Shown: positions 47,321-55,980, counted from the first letter of the stretch. The stretch: DNA of 64,000 nt from a bacterium (GCA_026129405.1 JAHCID010000005.1:186001-250000); one strand, 5' to 3'. Made by a program: numbers and translations. The notes: a model not told the origin generated them from the sequence alone.

Positions 47321-47458
47321 TTCGACGCCGCGACGGGGTGGCGGCACGGCGGGCGCGTGCCGCAGGTGGCGCGACAGATCGCCGACCAGATCGACGTGGA
47401 TCGTGCGTGAGGCGAAGCGCCATCCGCGCCCGTCGCGGACGAAGGCGTCGTCGTACCG
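47321..47458 (-). pseudogene. C-terminal third of a SnoaL-like protein gene (separated fragment)
   Basis: On the minus strand, codons from 47458 down to the stop at 47318-47320 read RYDDAFVRDGRGWRFASRTI...DLVGDLSRHLRHAP. That is the last strands of a SnoaL-like/NTF2-fold protein (D.F....GRWRFA.R.IHVDLVGD.S.HL). Nothing before it in this frame belongs to the fold; it is Arg-rich noise. The matching N-terminal two-thirds lies on the plus strand at 48354-48676 and ends exactly where this piece begins (QAIVTG then RYDDAF). The gene was therefore broken by a rearrangement. Confidence 0.72.
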
Positions 47459-47680
47459 AGGGTCGCGGCCCCCGACGCGCCCGCCGACGCCGGTTCGACG
47501 TCTTCGACGTCGAGGGCGCGGCCCCCGCAGACCTGCTGGCGGTGACGCGGCGCAGCCCGTCGCTCGCGTTGCACGGCCTCGAGGGGCACGCCGCCCGGTC
47601 CGTCGTGTCCCTGCCGTCGAATCACGGCGGATCGACGGCGGTGCTCGGCGGGAGCCCGACGGCAGGGGCGATTCGTCTAG

Positions 47681-47754
47681 TGCGCCCGGAGGGAGTCGAA
47701 CCCCCAACCCTCAGGTTCGAAGCCTGATGCTCTATCCGGTTGAGCTACGGGCGC
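47681..47754 (-). tRNA. tRNA-Arg(UCG)
   Basis: Complete cloverleaf of 74 nt on the minus strand: acceptor GCGCCCG/CGGGCGC, D arm GCTC-GAGC, anticodon stem TCAGG/CCTGA with loop CTTCGAA (anticodon TCG at 34-36), T arm GGGGG-TTCGACT-CCCTC, discriminator A73. CCA is not encoded, as for the tRNA at the window start. It reads CGN arginine codons, chiefly CGA. Confidence 0.95.
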
Positions 47755-47888
47755 AGCGCGGAAGGACGCGGGCTTAGCAGCGGCGCACCCGACGCGGCAA
47801 CCCCGTTGGTAGAACTTGCGCGAGCGAGGCCGGAACCTACGCGGGCACAGGCCCGGATCCACGCGGGAAAGCCCTCGCCGGCCGTGGC

Positions 47889-48302
47889 ATGCGCGTTGCT
47901 CAACCGTGCATGGCGATACCTCATCCCAGGCCCTACGACCCCGAGCCTTCCGCGGCGATGCCGACCGGTGCGTCGCCGCGACGTCACGTGCCCGCGTCGC
48001 GCGTGCCCGAGGCGGAGGCGACCACGGGCGGTGCGCGGCGGCTCGACGTCGCGCCCGAGCCGGAGTCGATGCCGGAGGCAGAGGGACACCAGTCGACCAC
48101 CTCGTTCGCGATCGCCGTCGGGCTGGCGCTCCTCGGCGTCGTCCTGCTGTTCGTGAGTCCGATCCTCGGCGCCGCGGCGCTCGGCTTCAGCGTGGCGGCG
48201 CTGCTCTGGGCGGCGTACGGGCTCGGCATCGAGGCGTGGCGCGCGGAGCGTCAGATGCGACGCCGGCCGCACCCGAGCGCTCCCGACGGCATGCCCGAGT
48301 AG
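47889..48302 (+). CDS. Hypothetical two-helix membrane protein
   Basis: Up to 137 aa (starts possible at 47889, 47910 or 47958). The N-terminal ~70 residues are Pro/Glu-rich and probably disordered. Residues about 75-118 form two adjacent hydrophobic helices (SFAIAVGLALLGVVLLFVSPI and GAAALGFSVAALLWAAYGLG), followed by a basic tail (RAERQMRRRPH). No family is recognised. It lies inside the probable inverted segment. Confidence 0.5.
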   Translation: MRVAQPCMAIPHPRPYDPEPSAAMPTGASPRRHVPASRVPEAEATTGGARRLDVAPEPESMPEAEGHQSTTSFAIAVGLALLGVVLLFVSPILGAAALGFSVAALLWAAYGLGIEAWRAERQMRRRPHPSAPDGMPE

Positions 48303-48353
48303 CGCTGCGTCTTGCCGGCTCCGCCGGCACCGACATAGGCGCCGGCGGAGCCG

Positions 48354-48676
48354 ATGTCCGATTCCGACGCCCACCGCGCGATCGCCGCGCTCGTGTACGC
48401 CTATGCCGAGCGCATCGACGCCGGTGACCTCGACGGCGTCGTCGATCTCCTCGCCGAGGCGTATGGTGCTCGGCGGCGGTGCCCGGCGGCGTGCGCGGTC
48501 GCGACGCCATCCGCGCCCGCTACGCCGACGTGCTGCTCTACGACGGCGTACCCGCGACCCAGCACGTGGTGACGAACCTCGTCGTCGACGCGCACGGGGA
48601 CGACGCCACCGCGCGCTCGCGCTTCACCGTCTTCCAGGCGTGTCCCGACTTTCCGCTGCAGGCGATCGTCACCGGC
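48354..48676 (+). pseudogene. N-terminal part of the split SnoaL-like gene, also frameshifted
   Basis: ATG 48354 opens SDSDAHRAIAALVYAYAERIDAGDLDGVVDLL, the first helices of a SnoaL-like domain. Around 48460-48480 the frame must change. The continuing part is in another frame (GRDAIRARYADVLLYDG, ATQHVVTNLVVDAHGDD, ARSRFTVFQACPDFPLQAIVTG), and after 48676 the fold stops abruptly. The missing end is found inverted at 47321-47458. With both a frameshift and a split, it cannot make the ancestral protein. Confidence 0.72.
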
Positions 48677-48719
48677 GCATCTTTGTGGGCTGACGGCTCG
48701 TCCCGTCGAGGCTAGTCCC

Positions 48720-49928
48720 ATGGCGGGAGGTCGGATGGCCGGGACCGTGAGCGCGCGCATGCGGGGTTGGTGGGAACGGTGGCGGCGCCAGACCCCATCG
48801 AGCGTGCTTGCGGCAGGGGGCCCGGTCGTGGTCGCCGCGGCGGAACGAGTCGTCGATCGGGTGCGCCGCCACGGCGCCACGTGGATCAGCGAGGAGAGCA
48901 CCGTCGCGAGGGTGCTGGCGATCCGGCGGCACGCGGGCCGTGCGGCTCGCGCGGCGGAGCTGGTGGTCGAGGCCCCGTTGGTGGCGCGCGCGTACCGCTA
49001 CGCCGCCGTGCGCATGGACGCTCCGCCGTCCGCGAGCTTCGCCCGGCTGTCGTGGTACGGAACGGGCGGGCGTGCCCAGGTCGTGTGGCGGCTCGGGTCG
49101 GGTTCCGCGACGTGGGTCGTCGACCTGCGCGGCACCGCGTGGGACGGGGCAGGTGCCCTGGCGCGGCTCGAGGTCGCCGCGGATGTCCGGGACGGCGTGC
49201 GCCTCGAGTGGTGTGCGCTCCTCGGCGACCTCGGTCAGCTCGGGGGCGGCGACCTGCGCTGGGACCTCGCGTCGCGGCATCTCCGAGGGGTCGGCGTCGA
49301 ATGCGGCGCGCTCCAGCATCCGCTGCCGTTGCCGCCGCAGGCGCGTGTTTTCTATCTCGACCGCCTGACGGCCGCCGGCGCGCGCGCGGACTATCCCGAG
49401 CTGGACGGTCATCCGCTGACCGTCCCGAACGTCGTGGGCGATGTGCAGCGACTGCCGTTGCGTACCGCCAGCGTCGACTTCCATGTCGGCAATCATCTCC
49501 TCGAGCACGCGCGGGATCCGATCGGCGGGCTCGAGGAGATGCTCCGGGTGGTGCGCCCGGGGGGTGTTCTGTACGTGTCGGTCCCGGACTGCGCCAATCC
49601 CCTCGATCGCCTCCGTCCCGTGACGCCGTTCGAGCATCTGCTCGCGGACCACGAGGTCGAGCACGATCGTGCGGCGGAGGATGCCGCGCACTACCGCGAG
49701 GCGCTGCGGAGCGCCCACCCGACGATGGCACGCGCGGAGCTCGACGATTTCGTCGGCCGGATGTGGGCACAGTCCTACAGCATCCACTTCCACACCTTCG
49801 ACGAGCCTGCCTTCCGCGCGCTCCTACGCTGGGTCGGAGAGCGGTGCGGGGCACGCGTCATCGAGTTCGCGCGCAATCCCGGATCCGAGTTCGACGAGTA
49901 CGTCGCCTGTCTGCGCCGCGTCGCCTGA
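48720..49928 (+). CDS. SAM-dependent methyltransferase with N-terminal extension
   Basis: 402 aa. Residues about 200-400 resemble class I (type 11) methyltransferases: VVGDVQRLPLRTASVDFHVGNHLLEHARDP is motif II/III with the post-I Asp. VVRPGGVLYVSVPD is motif III, and FHTFDEPAFRALL closes it. Motif I (the GxGxG loop) is degenerate (VFYLDRLTAAG), as in some glycan-locus methyltransferases. Residues 1-195 are of unknown type, possibly membrane-associated or helical. The substrate is unknown. A cell-surface saccharide role is a guess based on similar proteins. Confidence 0.72.
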   Translation: MAGGRMAGTVSARMRGWWERWRRQTPSSVLAAGGPVVVAAAERVVDRVRRHGATWISEESTVARVLAIRRHAGRAARAAELVVEAPLVARAYRYAAVRMDAPPSASFARLSWYGTGGRAQVVWRLGSGSATWVVDLRGTAWDGAGALARLEVAADVRDGVRLEWCALLGDLGQLGGGDLRWDLASRHLRGVGVECGALQHPLPLPPQARVFYLDRLTAAGARADYPELDGHPLTVPNVVGDVQRLPLRTASVDFHVGNHLLEHARDPIGGLEEMLRVVRPGGVLYVSVPDCANPLDRLRPVTPFEHLLADHEVEHDRAAEDAAHYREALRSAHPTMARAELDDFVGRMWAQSYSIHFHTFDEPAFRALLRWVGERCGARVIEFARNPGSEFDEYVACLRRVA

Positions 49929-50004
49929 TCGTCGCACCCGCACGCGTCCCGCCGCGGGCGGCGCGGCGGCTGCCGCATCCCCGCCGGCCTGCTAGACCCG
50001 TCGC

Positions 50005-50337
50005 GTGACCAAGCTCCTCCTCACCATGCTCCTCCTCGTGTGCTCGAATCTGTTCATGACCGCGGCGTGGTACGGGCATCTGCGCTTCGCGAGTGCACCG
50101 GTGGTGGTGGCGATCCTGGTCAGCTGGGGCATCGCGCTCTTCGAGTACTGCTTCCAGGTGCCGGCGAACCGCATCGGCTACCAGGTCGCGTCGGCCTATC
50201 AGCTGAAGATCATCCAGGAGGCCGTGTCTCTGCTGGTCTTCATGGGCTTCGCGGCGTTCTGGCTGGGGGAGGGGCCGCAGCCGAAGTACGTCCTCTCCTT
50301 CCTGCTCGTGCTGGCAGCGGTGGCGGTGGCGCGATGA
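50005..50337 (+). CDS. DUF486/DMT-family small membrane protein
   Basis: 110 aa from GTG 50005 with four hydrophobic helices covering most of the protein. Family-typical stretches are SNLFMTAAWYGHL, SWGIALFEYCFQVPANRIGYQ and QLKIIQEAVSLLVFMGFA. DUF486 proteins are single-domain members of the drug/metabolite transporter-like group, probably functioning as oligomers. Function unknown. Separate transcription unit. Confidence 0.88.
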   Translation: MTKLLLTMLLLVCSNLFMTAAWYGHLRFASAPVVVAILVSWGIALFEYCFQVPANRIGYQVASAYQLKIIQEAVSLLVFMGFAAFWLGEGPQPKYVLSFLLVLAAVAVAR

Positions 50338-50412
50338 CACGTCGGGGGCTGACAGCGCCTGCGACGGGGGTAGGCTCGGCGGCGTACCGGCAGGCGGCTG
50401 CCGGGTCGTCGC

Positions 50413-50799
50413 GTGCCGCGCGATCATCTGCATCGGGTTCTGCTCGTCGGCTGGCCGGCGGACGTTCGCGCCGCCCACGACCTCGTGTTTCGACGCCACG
50501 GGGTGGGTGTCCGGGTCGCGGACGGCGAGACGGAGATGCTGGCCCGCCTCGCCGATGCCTCGCCCTGCCTCGTCCTCCTGTACCTCGGCCCGTCTGTCGA
50601 TGCGGCCACGCATCTTCGCCGGCGCATGCTCGTGCACGGCCACGCGGGGGTGCCGGCTGCCTTCGTCACGACCTCGCGCTATCCGCCCCGCCCGCCGCCG
50701 GACCTCGGCCTCGTCGGCGTGCTGTCGCTCGACGACGCCATCGACCTGGCCGCGGCCATCGCGACCTGCTGCCGGGTGCGCACGCGCGACCGGGGTTGA
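50413..50799 (+). CDS. Degenerate receiver-like protein
   Basis: 128 aa from GTG 50413. The beta1 strand HRVLLVGWPADVR, an alpha1 helix and the beta3 strand CLVLLYLGPSVDA align with a receiver fold. The acidic pair is GW, the phosphoacceptor position is Leu/Gly, and no Lys is placed as in KP. It would not be phosphorylated, so if real it is a pseudo-receiver. Low confidence because of short length and atypical residues. The following AraC-type gene begins 33 bases downstream. Confidence 0.45.
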   Translation: MPRDHLHRVLLVGWPADVRAAHDLVFRRHGVGVRVADGETEMLARLADASPCLVLLYLGPSVDAATHLRRRMLVHGHAGVPAAFVTTSRYPPRPPPDLGLVGVLSLDDAIDLAAAIATCCRVRTRDRG

Positions 50800-50832
50800 G
50801 GGGGACGCGGTGCCCGCACTACAGTCGGACGC

Positions 50833-51684
50833 GTGGCCGTTCGCGTGACGACGCACGCCGCCCCGACGGGCGGGTTCCGCTTCTGCGAGGCCCGCTTGCC
50901 GCATCTCGCCGGCGTGGCCGACGTGCTGTGGCACTTCGCGGGGCCCACGACCGCGGCGCGCAAACGCATCCTGCCGAGCGCGACCCTGGAGCTGCTGGTG
51001 AACCTCGGCGATCCGTACGTCGCCCACGAGCGCGACGGCGACCGCACCCTGCGGTGCGCGTGGGTCGCGGGCGTGCACACGACCGCCGCGGTGTGCTCGC
51101 AGCCCGCGCGGCAGGACGTGCTGGGCGTGCGGCTGCGTCCCGCGGCGGCGGCCGCCGTGCTCGGCGTGCCCGTCGGCACGCTCGCCGAGCGGACGGTCGC
51201 TCTCGACGACGTCCTCGGCCGCGAGGCCGGGGCGCTCGCCGAGCGCTGCCACGCGGCGCGCTCGATGGAGGCGCGACTGCGCGTCGTCGCCGACTGGGTG
51301 CAGGACCGCGTCCGCAAGGCGCACTCGGTGGCGCGGCCGATCGTGTGGGCGACGGCGGAGATCGTGCGGCGCGGCGGGGCGGTGCCGATCGCGGAGCTGC
51401 GCGAGGAGACGGGGTTCTCGAAGGCGCGCCTCGTCGGCGGCTTCCGCGAGCACGTCGGCGTGTCGCCGAAGGTCTACGCCCGGCTCGTGCGCTTCCGCCG
51501 CGTGAGCGAGCTGCTCCAGCGCGGCGGCATGCCGCTCGCCGAGGTCGCGCTCGCGGCCGGCTACTACGATCAGCCGCACATGACGTCCGACTTCCATGCC
51601 CTGAGCGGCCTCACGCCCACGGCGTTCCTGGCCGCCCGCCACCCGGTCGGCGACGGCTCGACGGCCCGCGACGCCGTCGGCTGA
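50833..51684 (+). CDS. AraC-family transcriptional regulator
   Basis: 283 aa from GTG 50833. The N-terminal ~150 residues are an effector/dimerisation domain (DVLWHFAGPTTAARKRILPS, LGVRLRPAAAAAVLG). The C-terminal ~100 residues have two helix-turn-helix units ending in the AraC signature SELLQRGGMPLAEVALAAGYYDQPHMTSDFHALSGLTPTAF. It probably binds a small ligand and controls neighbouring genes. Its stop is 6 bases from the convergent hydrolase. Confidence 0.9.
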   Translation: MAVRVTTHAAPTGGFRFCEARLPHLAGVADVLWHFAGPTTAARKRILPSATLELLVNLGDPYVAHERDGDRTLRCAWVAGVHTTAAVCSQPARQDVLGVRLRPAAAAAVLGVPVGTLAERTVALDDVLGREAGALAERCHAARSMEARLRVVADWVQDRVRKAHSVARPIVWATAEIVRRGGAVPIAELREETGFSKARLVGGFREHVGVSPKVYARLVRFRRVSELLQRGGMPLAEVALAAGYYDQPHMTSDFHALSGLTPTAFLAARHPVGDGSTARDAVG

Positions 51685-51690
51685 GCTCGC

Positions 51691-52602
51691 TCAGCGCGGC
51701 AAGCCCTCGCTCGCGAGCCAGCTCTTGATCGTCTTCGTGACCAGCGCCGGTGCGTCGTGCTGCACGAAATGCGCGGCCTCCGGCACGGTGACCAGCGTCA
51801 CGCCGCGCGCGACCCAGTTCCACATGCCGTCGAGACAGTCGGCGAGCAGGAACTGATCGCGCAGACCGTGAATGACGAGCGTCGGCATGGTCACCGCCGG
51901 CAGCGGCAGGTCGGCGTACGGCGCGCGCGGGTAGTTGGCCTTGTAGTAGGCGACCATGCCTTCGAAGCTCGAGCGCCGGAAGGCCTCGGCGTAGCGCGCG
52001 CGCACGGTGGGGTCGGCGAACCCGGATGCGAGGCTCTCCGGGGTGAGCCCGAGGTGCGAGCCCTCCTGCTGGAAGAACCGGGCGTAGGCGCTGTTCGCCT
52101 CCTGCCGCGGGTTCTCGCGCAGCTCGCGCAGGAGGCCGCGCGGGTGCGGGGAGTTGAGGATGATGAGACGCGTCGTCATCTCGGGGCGCGTCATGGCGAA
52201 GCTCCAGGCGACCGCGCCGCCCCAGTCGTGGCCGACGACGATCGCTTCCGTGGCGCGGTTCGCGCGGATGACGGCGGCGACGTCGTTCACGAGCAGGCCG
52301 AGAGCGTACGATGCGACGCCGCTCGGCTGACCGCTCAGGTTGTAGCCGCGGAGGTCCATCGCCACGACGCGGTAGCGCCGCGAGAGCGGGGCCATCTGGT
52401 CGCGCCACGAGTACCAGAAGTCCGGGAAGCCGTGGATCATGACGATCAGCGGCCCGCGTCGCCCGAGCGCGGCATAGTGGATCGGGACGCCGTCGCTGTC
52501 GGCGTAGCCGTGGCGGACGCGCGTGAAGACGTCGCTGCGCGGCGCGGCCGCGGCCGAGGCGGCGAGGACGAGGGCGAGGACGACGACGAGCAGGGCACGC
52601 AT
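51691..52602 (-). CDS. Exported alpha/beta hydrolase (epoxide-hydrolase-like)
   Basis: 303 aa with a signal peptide (about 1-19). HGFPDFWYSW supplies the oxyanion hole. The nucleophile Asp126 lies in GHDWGGAVAW, the motif of epoxide hydrolases and haloalkane dehalogenases rather than serine esterases. The catalytic His is in EAAHFVQHDAP. A cap domain occupies about 140-220. It likely hydrolyses an epoxide or halide in the periplasm; an exported location is less usual for the family. Substrate unknown. Confidence 0.88.
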   Translation of the reverse strand: MRALLVVVLALVLAASAAAAPRSDVFTRVRHGYADSDGVPIHYAALGRRGPLIVMIHGFPDFWYSWRDQMAPLSRRYRVVAMDLRGYNLSGQPSGVASYALGLLVNDVAAVIRANRATEAIVVGHDWGGAVAWSFAMTRPEMTTRLIILNSPHPRGLLRELRENPRQEANSAYARFFQQEGSHLGLTPESLASGFADPTVRARYAEAFRRSSFEGMVAYYKANYPRAPYADLPLPAVTMPTLVIHGLRDQFLLADCLDGMWNWVARGVTLVTVPEAAHFVQHDAPALVTKTIKSWLASEGLPR

Positions 52603-52727
52603 CGGGCGAGACCTGTAGCACGCCGTGCCCGCGCACGGGGATCTCGGAAGCCCGAGCGGTCGGAGCGCGGGTGCGAACCCCCCGGCGCCGCTTGCACAGG
52701 CGGGGAGCGCACGGCAGCTTCGGCCGG

Positions 52728-53654
52728 ATGCGCGGGGGGCGGGGGCGACTGGTCCTGGCGACGGCCGTCGTCGTGCTCCTGCGTGTGGTCGCGGCGGCCG
52801 CGCCGCTGCGGGTGGCCTCGTTCAACATGCTCCACGGCGGGCTGACGTCGGCCCTGGGCGGCGACGGCGAGCGCCTCGAGGATCGCCTGCGGCTGGCGAG
52901 CGCCGATCTCGCCGGGCTCGATCTCGACGTCCTCGGCCTCCAGGAGGCATCGGTCGCCCGCGACCGGGGCGACATGGCGGCGCGGCTGGCCGCGGCGCTC
53001 GGCATGCCGGCGGTGGTCGGCGCGCCGCCGCTCACCTGGTTCGACCGGCTGACGGCGGCGGTGCTGCGGCTCTCCGAGGGACCGGCGCTCGTGAGTCGCC
53101 ATCCCCTGATCGCGTCGCGCGTGTGGCCGCTGCCGCGCTGCGGGGACAGCTCGGCGCGCAGCCTCGTCTGCGGTGAGGTCGCGGCCCCGGGCGCAACGGT
53201 GACCGTGTGCTCGACCCACATCGACGGCGGCGCCTGCCAGCTCGCGGCGCTCGCCCAGCGCATCGCCGCACGCTGCCCGACGACGCCGCTCGTCGTCCTG
53301 GGCGACCTGAACGCGACCCAGCACGCGCCCGCCGTCGTCCAGCTGCTCGCCGTGACCGGGCTGCGCGACACGTTCCGTACGGCGCATCCCGACGAGCCGG
53401 GGGCGACCGTCTGGCAGCCGGTGACGAGCGAGCGCTCCACCGTCCATCGCCGCATCGACTACGTGTTCGTCGCGCCGGGCGGCGGCGTCGACTTCGACGT
53501 GCGCGACAGCCGCGTGGTGCTCGATCGCCCGCATGCGACGCCGGCGGGACCGCTGTGGCCGTCGGACCACCGCGCCGTGCTCGCGGAGCTGGCGCCGGTG
53601 CCCGCACCGGCGCCGGCGTCGCCGCCGCACTGCGTGCGCCTCGGCGGCGTCTGA
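52728..53654 (+). CDS. Exported endonuclease/exonuclease/phosphatase-family protein (second EEP)
   Basis: 308 aa from ATG 52728, which starts a signal peptide (RLVLATAVVVLLRVVAAAA). EEP motifs in order: VASFNMLHG, VLGLQEASV, CSTHIDGG, VLGDLNATQHAP, HRRIDYVFVAPG and WPSDHRAVLAEL. These provide the metal-binding Asn/Glu/Asp and catalytic His residues of DNase-I-type or phosphodiesterase enzymes. It lacks the extra Cys-rich inserts of the homologue near 11.6-12.5 kb. Substrate unresolved: nucleic acid or phosphodiester lipid. Confidence 0.86.
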   Translation: MRGGRGRLVLATAVVVLLRVVAAAAPLRVASFNMLHGGLTSALGGDGERLEDRLRLASADLAGLDLDVLGLQEASVARDRGDMAARLAAALGMPAVVGAPPLTWFDRLTAAVLRLSEGPALVSRHPLIASRVWPLPRCGDSSARSLVCGEVAAPGATVTVCSTHIDGGACQLAALAQRIAARCPTTPLVVLGDLNATQHAPAVVQLLAVTGLRDTFRTAHPDEPGATVWQPVTSERSTVHRRIDYVFVAPGGGVDFDVRDSRVVLDRPHATPAGPLWPSDHRAVLAELAPVPAPAPASPPHCVRLGGV

Positions 53655-53722
53655 TCCGGCGGCGGCCGGTGCTCCGGCGCCGGCGGTTGGCGGTCGCGCC
53701 GCGCGTCGGGCATCGTCGCGCC

Positions 53723-54202
53723 ATGTCGGTCTCCCTGCGCCATGCCTGTCCCGACGATGCGACCACGATCCACGCGCTCGTCACCGCTCTCGCGGTGTAC
53801 GAGCGGGAGCCCGACGCGGTCCGGGTCACGCCCGAGATCCTGCGGGCCCAGCTCGGCGCGCCGCAGCCGCCGTTCGAGTGCCTGCTCGCCGAGGACGACG
53901 GCGTCGTGTGCGGCTTCGCGCTGTTCTTCTCGACTTACTCGACCTGGGTGGGGAAGCCGGGGCTCTGGCTCGAGGATCTGTTCGTGTTGCCGGCGCATCG
54001 GCGCCGCGGCGTCGGGCGGCTGCTGCTCCAGCGCCTGGCGCAGCTCGCGGAGGAGCGCGGCGGCGGGCGCCTCGAGTGGTCGGTGCTCGACTGGAACGCG
54101 CCGGCGCTCGCCTTCTACCGCGAGCTCGGCGCGCAGGCGATGGATGCGTGGACGATCCACCGCGTGCACGGCCCGGCGCTGCGCGCGCTGGCCGCGGGCT
54201 GA
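53723..54202 (+). CDS. GNAT-family N-acetyltransferase
   Basis: 159 aa, a single GNAT domain. LFVLPAHRRRGVGRLLLQRLAQLA is the acetyl-CoA-binding R-x-x-G-x-G/A site, followed by LEWSVLDWNAPALAFYRELGA. The length and CFGFALFFSTYSTW-like strand (CGFALFFSTYSTWVGKPGL) resemble diamine/spermidine acetyltransferases, but the substrate is not deducible. It converges on the thioesterases, with a 9-base gap. Confidence 0.86.
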   Translation: MSVSLRHACPDDATTIHALVTALAVYEREPDAVRVTPEILRAQLGAPQPPFECLLAEDDGVVCGFALFFSTYSTWVGKPGLWLEDLFVLPAHRRRGVGRLLLQRLAQLAEERGGGRLEWSVLDWNAPALAFYRELGAQAMDAWTIHRVHGPALRALAAG

Positions 54203-54210
54203 CCGGCGTC

Positions 54211-54600
54211 TCAGAGCAGGAAGTTGCCGATGCCGGCCGCGACCGGCTTGGCGGGATCGTCCTGCCAGGCGACGACGCGGACGTTGGCGATGCGCCGCCC
54301 GTGCTTCACGATCGCGGCACGCCCGCGCGTCGTGCGCGGCCCGACCGAGCGCAGGTAGTCGACGGCGAAGTTGATCGGCTTCGGCACGCGCTGCGTCTCG
54401 CCCACCGCGAGCAGGCCGACGAGCGCGGTCAGCTCGAGGAACGCGCCCACGACGCCGCCGTGGATCGCGGGCAGGGCGGCGTTGCCGACGAGGTCGTCGC
54501 GGAACGGCAATACGCAGACGATGCCGTCGGCGTCCTCCTCCACGCCGACGTCGAGGAAGCGGGCATAGGGGATGTTGTCGAGGGCGTCGCGCGGCTTCAT
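54211..54600 (-). CDS. PaaI-type hot-dog thioesterase (second of a pair)
   Basis: 129 aa. Hot-dog thioesterase with the helix-start motif AIHGGVVGAFLELTALVGLL and the terminal strands RTTRGRAAIVKHGRRIANVRV. It hydrolyses an acyl-CoA thioester, probably aromatic or branched. Its start (54600) overlaps the stop of a related thioesterase by ATGA, so the two may form a heteromer. Confidence 0.85.
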   Translation of the reverse strand: MKPRDALDNIPYARFLDVGVEEDADGIVCVLPFRDDLVGNAALPAIHGGVVGAFLELTALVGLLAVGETQRVPKPINFAVDYLRSVGPRTTRGRAAIVKHGRRIANVRVVAWQDDPAKPVAAGIGNFLL

Positions 54601-55097
54601 GCCGGCTCCTTGTCCGCGCGCAGCGCGCGCGCCACCGGGCTGAGGCTCGAGTTGGCGCCCAGCATGAAGGTCGCGAGGCAGCTCGCGAAGGGATCGTCGG
54701 GCGTGACCTCCCATGCGGCGGCGCGCACGAAGGCGACGTGACGGGTGAGCTTGTAGCAGTGCGCCTCGCCGACGAGCGCGTGGTCGGGCGCCGCCGCGCG
54801 CAGGTAGTCGACGCGCAGGTCGAGGGTCGCGATCGCGGTGAGCTCGGGCAGGCTGCAGAACACGGCGAGCCCGCTCGCGTGGTCGACGAGCGTCGTGATG
54901 GCGCCGCCGAAGACCACGCGCCGGACCGGATCGCCGATCAGCTCGTCGCGCCAGGGCAGCCGCACGCGCGCCATGCGCGGGCCGACGTGCTCCACGACCA
55001 TCCCGAGGCGGCGGCAGTGCGGGATGTGGTCGATCAGCTCCTGGCGGCCGTCGCCGAAGAGCTCGGCCAGCGCCAGGCGTTGCTCCGGAGGCGGCAC
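54597..55097 (-). CDS. PaaI-type hot-dog thioesterase (first of a pair)
   Basis: 166 aa from GTG 55097, the only start that preserves the N-terminal helix (EQRLALAELFGDGRQELIDHIPH). It has the hot-dog motif VVFGGAITTLVDHASGLAVF, with a Gly-Gly pair where its partner has HGG, and an ALVGEAHCYKLTRHVAFVRA strand. Sequence similarity to the downstream gene suggests old duplication. No good ribosome binding site is visible, so the start is provisional. Confidence 0.8.
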   Translation of the reverse strand: MPPPEQRLALAELFGDGRQELIDHIPHCRRLGMVVEHVGPRMARVRLPWRDELIGDPVRRVVFGGAITTLVDHASGLAVFCSLPELTAIATLDLRVDYLRAAAPDHALVGEAHCYKLTRHVAFVRAAAWEVTPDDPFASCLATFMLGANSSLSPVARALRADKEPA

Positions 55098-55217
55098 AGC
55101 TGGACGCGAGTATCGTTCGGCCGTCGGCGAGGCAACCCGCGCGGTCGGCGGCGGCCGCGGCCGACCGACGGCCGCGCGGCTTGACCCCCGGGGCCGGGTC
55201 GGGGAACTTCGGGAACG

Positions 55218-55976
55218 GTGCAGCATCCCTGGCGACACGCCCTCGTGGTGGGGGCCTCCTCCGGCATCGGTGCGGCGGTGGCCCGGCAGCTGGCGGCGGG
55301 CGGCTGCCGTGTCGCGCTGGTGGCGCGACGGCAGGCCGAGCTCGATGCGCTGGCGCGCAGCCTCGACGACGCCGGCGGCGGGGCCGGCCCGCGCGCACTG
55401 GCGTTCGCGCACGACGTCACCGCCTACGACGAGGTGCCCGAGCGCTTCCGCGCCATCTGCCGCGAGCTCGGCGGGCTCGACCTCGTCGTCTACGCGGCGG
55501 GCGTCATGCCGCGCATCGCCCCCGACGAGTACACGTTCGCGAAGGATCGCGAGACCGTGGCGGTGAACGTCCTCGGCGCGATGGCCTGGCTCAACGAGGC
55601 CGCGCAGCGCTTCGAGGCGGCGGGGACGGGGACCATCGTCGGCATCGGCTCGGTCGCGGGCGACCGCGGGCGGCGCGGCAATCCCGCCTACCACGCGTCG
55701 AAGGCGGCGCTCGACACCTACCTCGAGTCGCTGCGCAACCGGCTCGCGCGGCACGGCGTGCGCGTCGTCACCGTCAAGCCCGGGCCGGTCGACACTCCGA
55801 TGACGCGCGGCATGGATCGCCTGCCGTTCCTCGTGCCCGCGGACGACGCCGCGCGCGACCTCCTCGCCGCCGCGCGACGCGGCGTGCGCACGGCCTACGT
55901 ACCGGCGCGCTGGCGGCCGATCATGTTCGTCCTGCGCAACATCCCGTCAGCGATCTTCGAGCGTCTCGACCTCTGA
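55218..55976 (+). CDS. SDR-type reductase, DprE2-like
   Basis: 252 aa. SDR with GASSGIGAAVARQL, YAAGVMP, catalytic Ser in GIGSVAGDRGRRGNPAYHASKAALDTY (Tyr-x3-Lys) and PGPVDTPMT. The stretch VAGDRGRRGNPAYHASK resembles DprE2, the reductase that works with DprE1 to epimerise decaprenyl-phosphoryl-ribose. It is followed after 4 bases by the DprE1-like gene, which supports that pairing. In mycobacteria the product is the arabinose donor decaprenyl-P-arabinose. Whether the substrate is the same here is unknown. Confidence 0.82.
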   Translation: MQHPWRHALVVGASSGIGAAVARQLAAGGCRVALVARRQAELDALARSLDDAGGGAGPRALAFAHDVTAYDEVPERFRAICRELGGLDLVVYAAGVMPRIAPDEYTFAKDRETVAVNVLGAMAWLNEAAQRFEAAGTGTIVGIGSVAGDRGRRGNPAYHASKAALDTYLESLRNRLARHGVRVVTVKPGPVDTPMTRGMDRLPFLVPADDAARDLLAAARRGVRTAYVPARWRPIMFVLRNIPSAIFERLDL

Positions 55977-55980
55977 GCCG

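Larger units (their letters stand above)
47459..48676. other. Probable 1.2-kb inverted segment splitting a SnoaL-like gene
   Basis: Turning 47459-48676 around would bring the N-terminal SnoaL fragment (plus strand, right end) into contact with the C-terminal fragment (minus strand, just left) to make one continuous minus-strand gene. The segment contains tRNA-Arg, a two-helix membrane protein frame and about 200 bases (47480-47680) whose plus-strand frame (VEGAAPADLLAVTRRSPSLA and further) is protein-like but unrecognised. No transposase or long inverted repeat is visible at the ends. Confidence 0.6.

Noticed and set aside
47459-48676. Transposon or genomic island next to tRNA-Arg
   Set aside because: No integrase, transposase, attachment duplication or target-site repeat is visible; the inversion explanation needs none.
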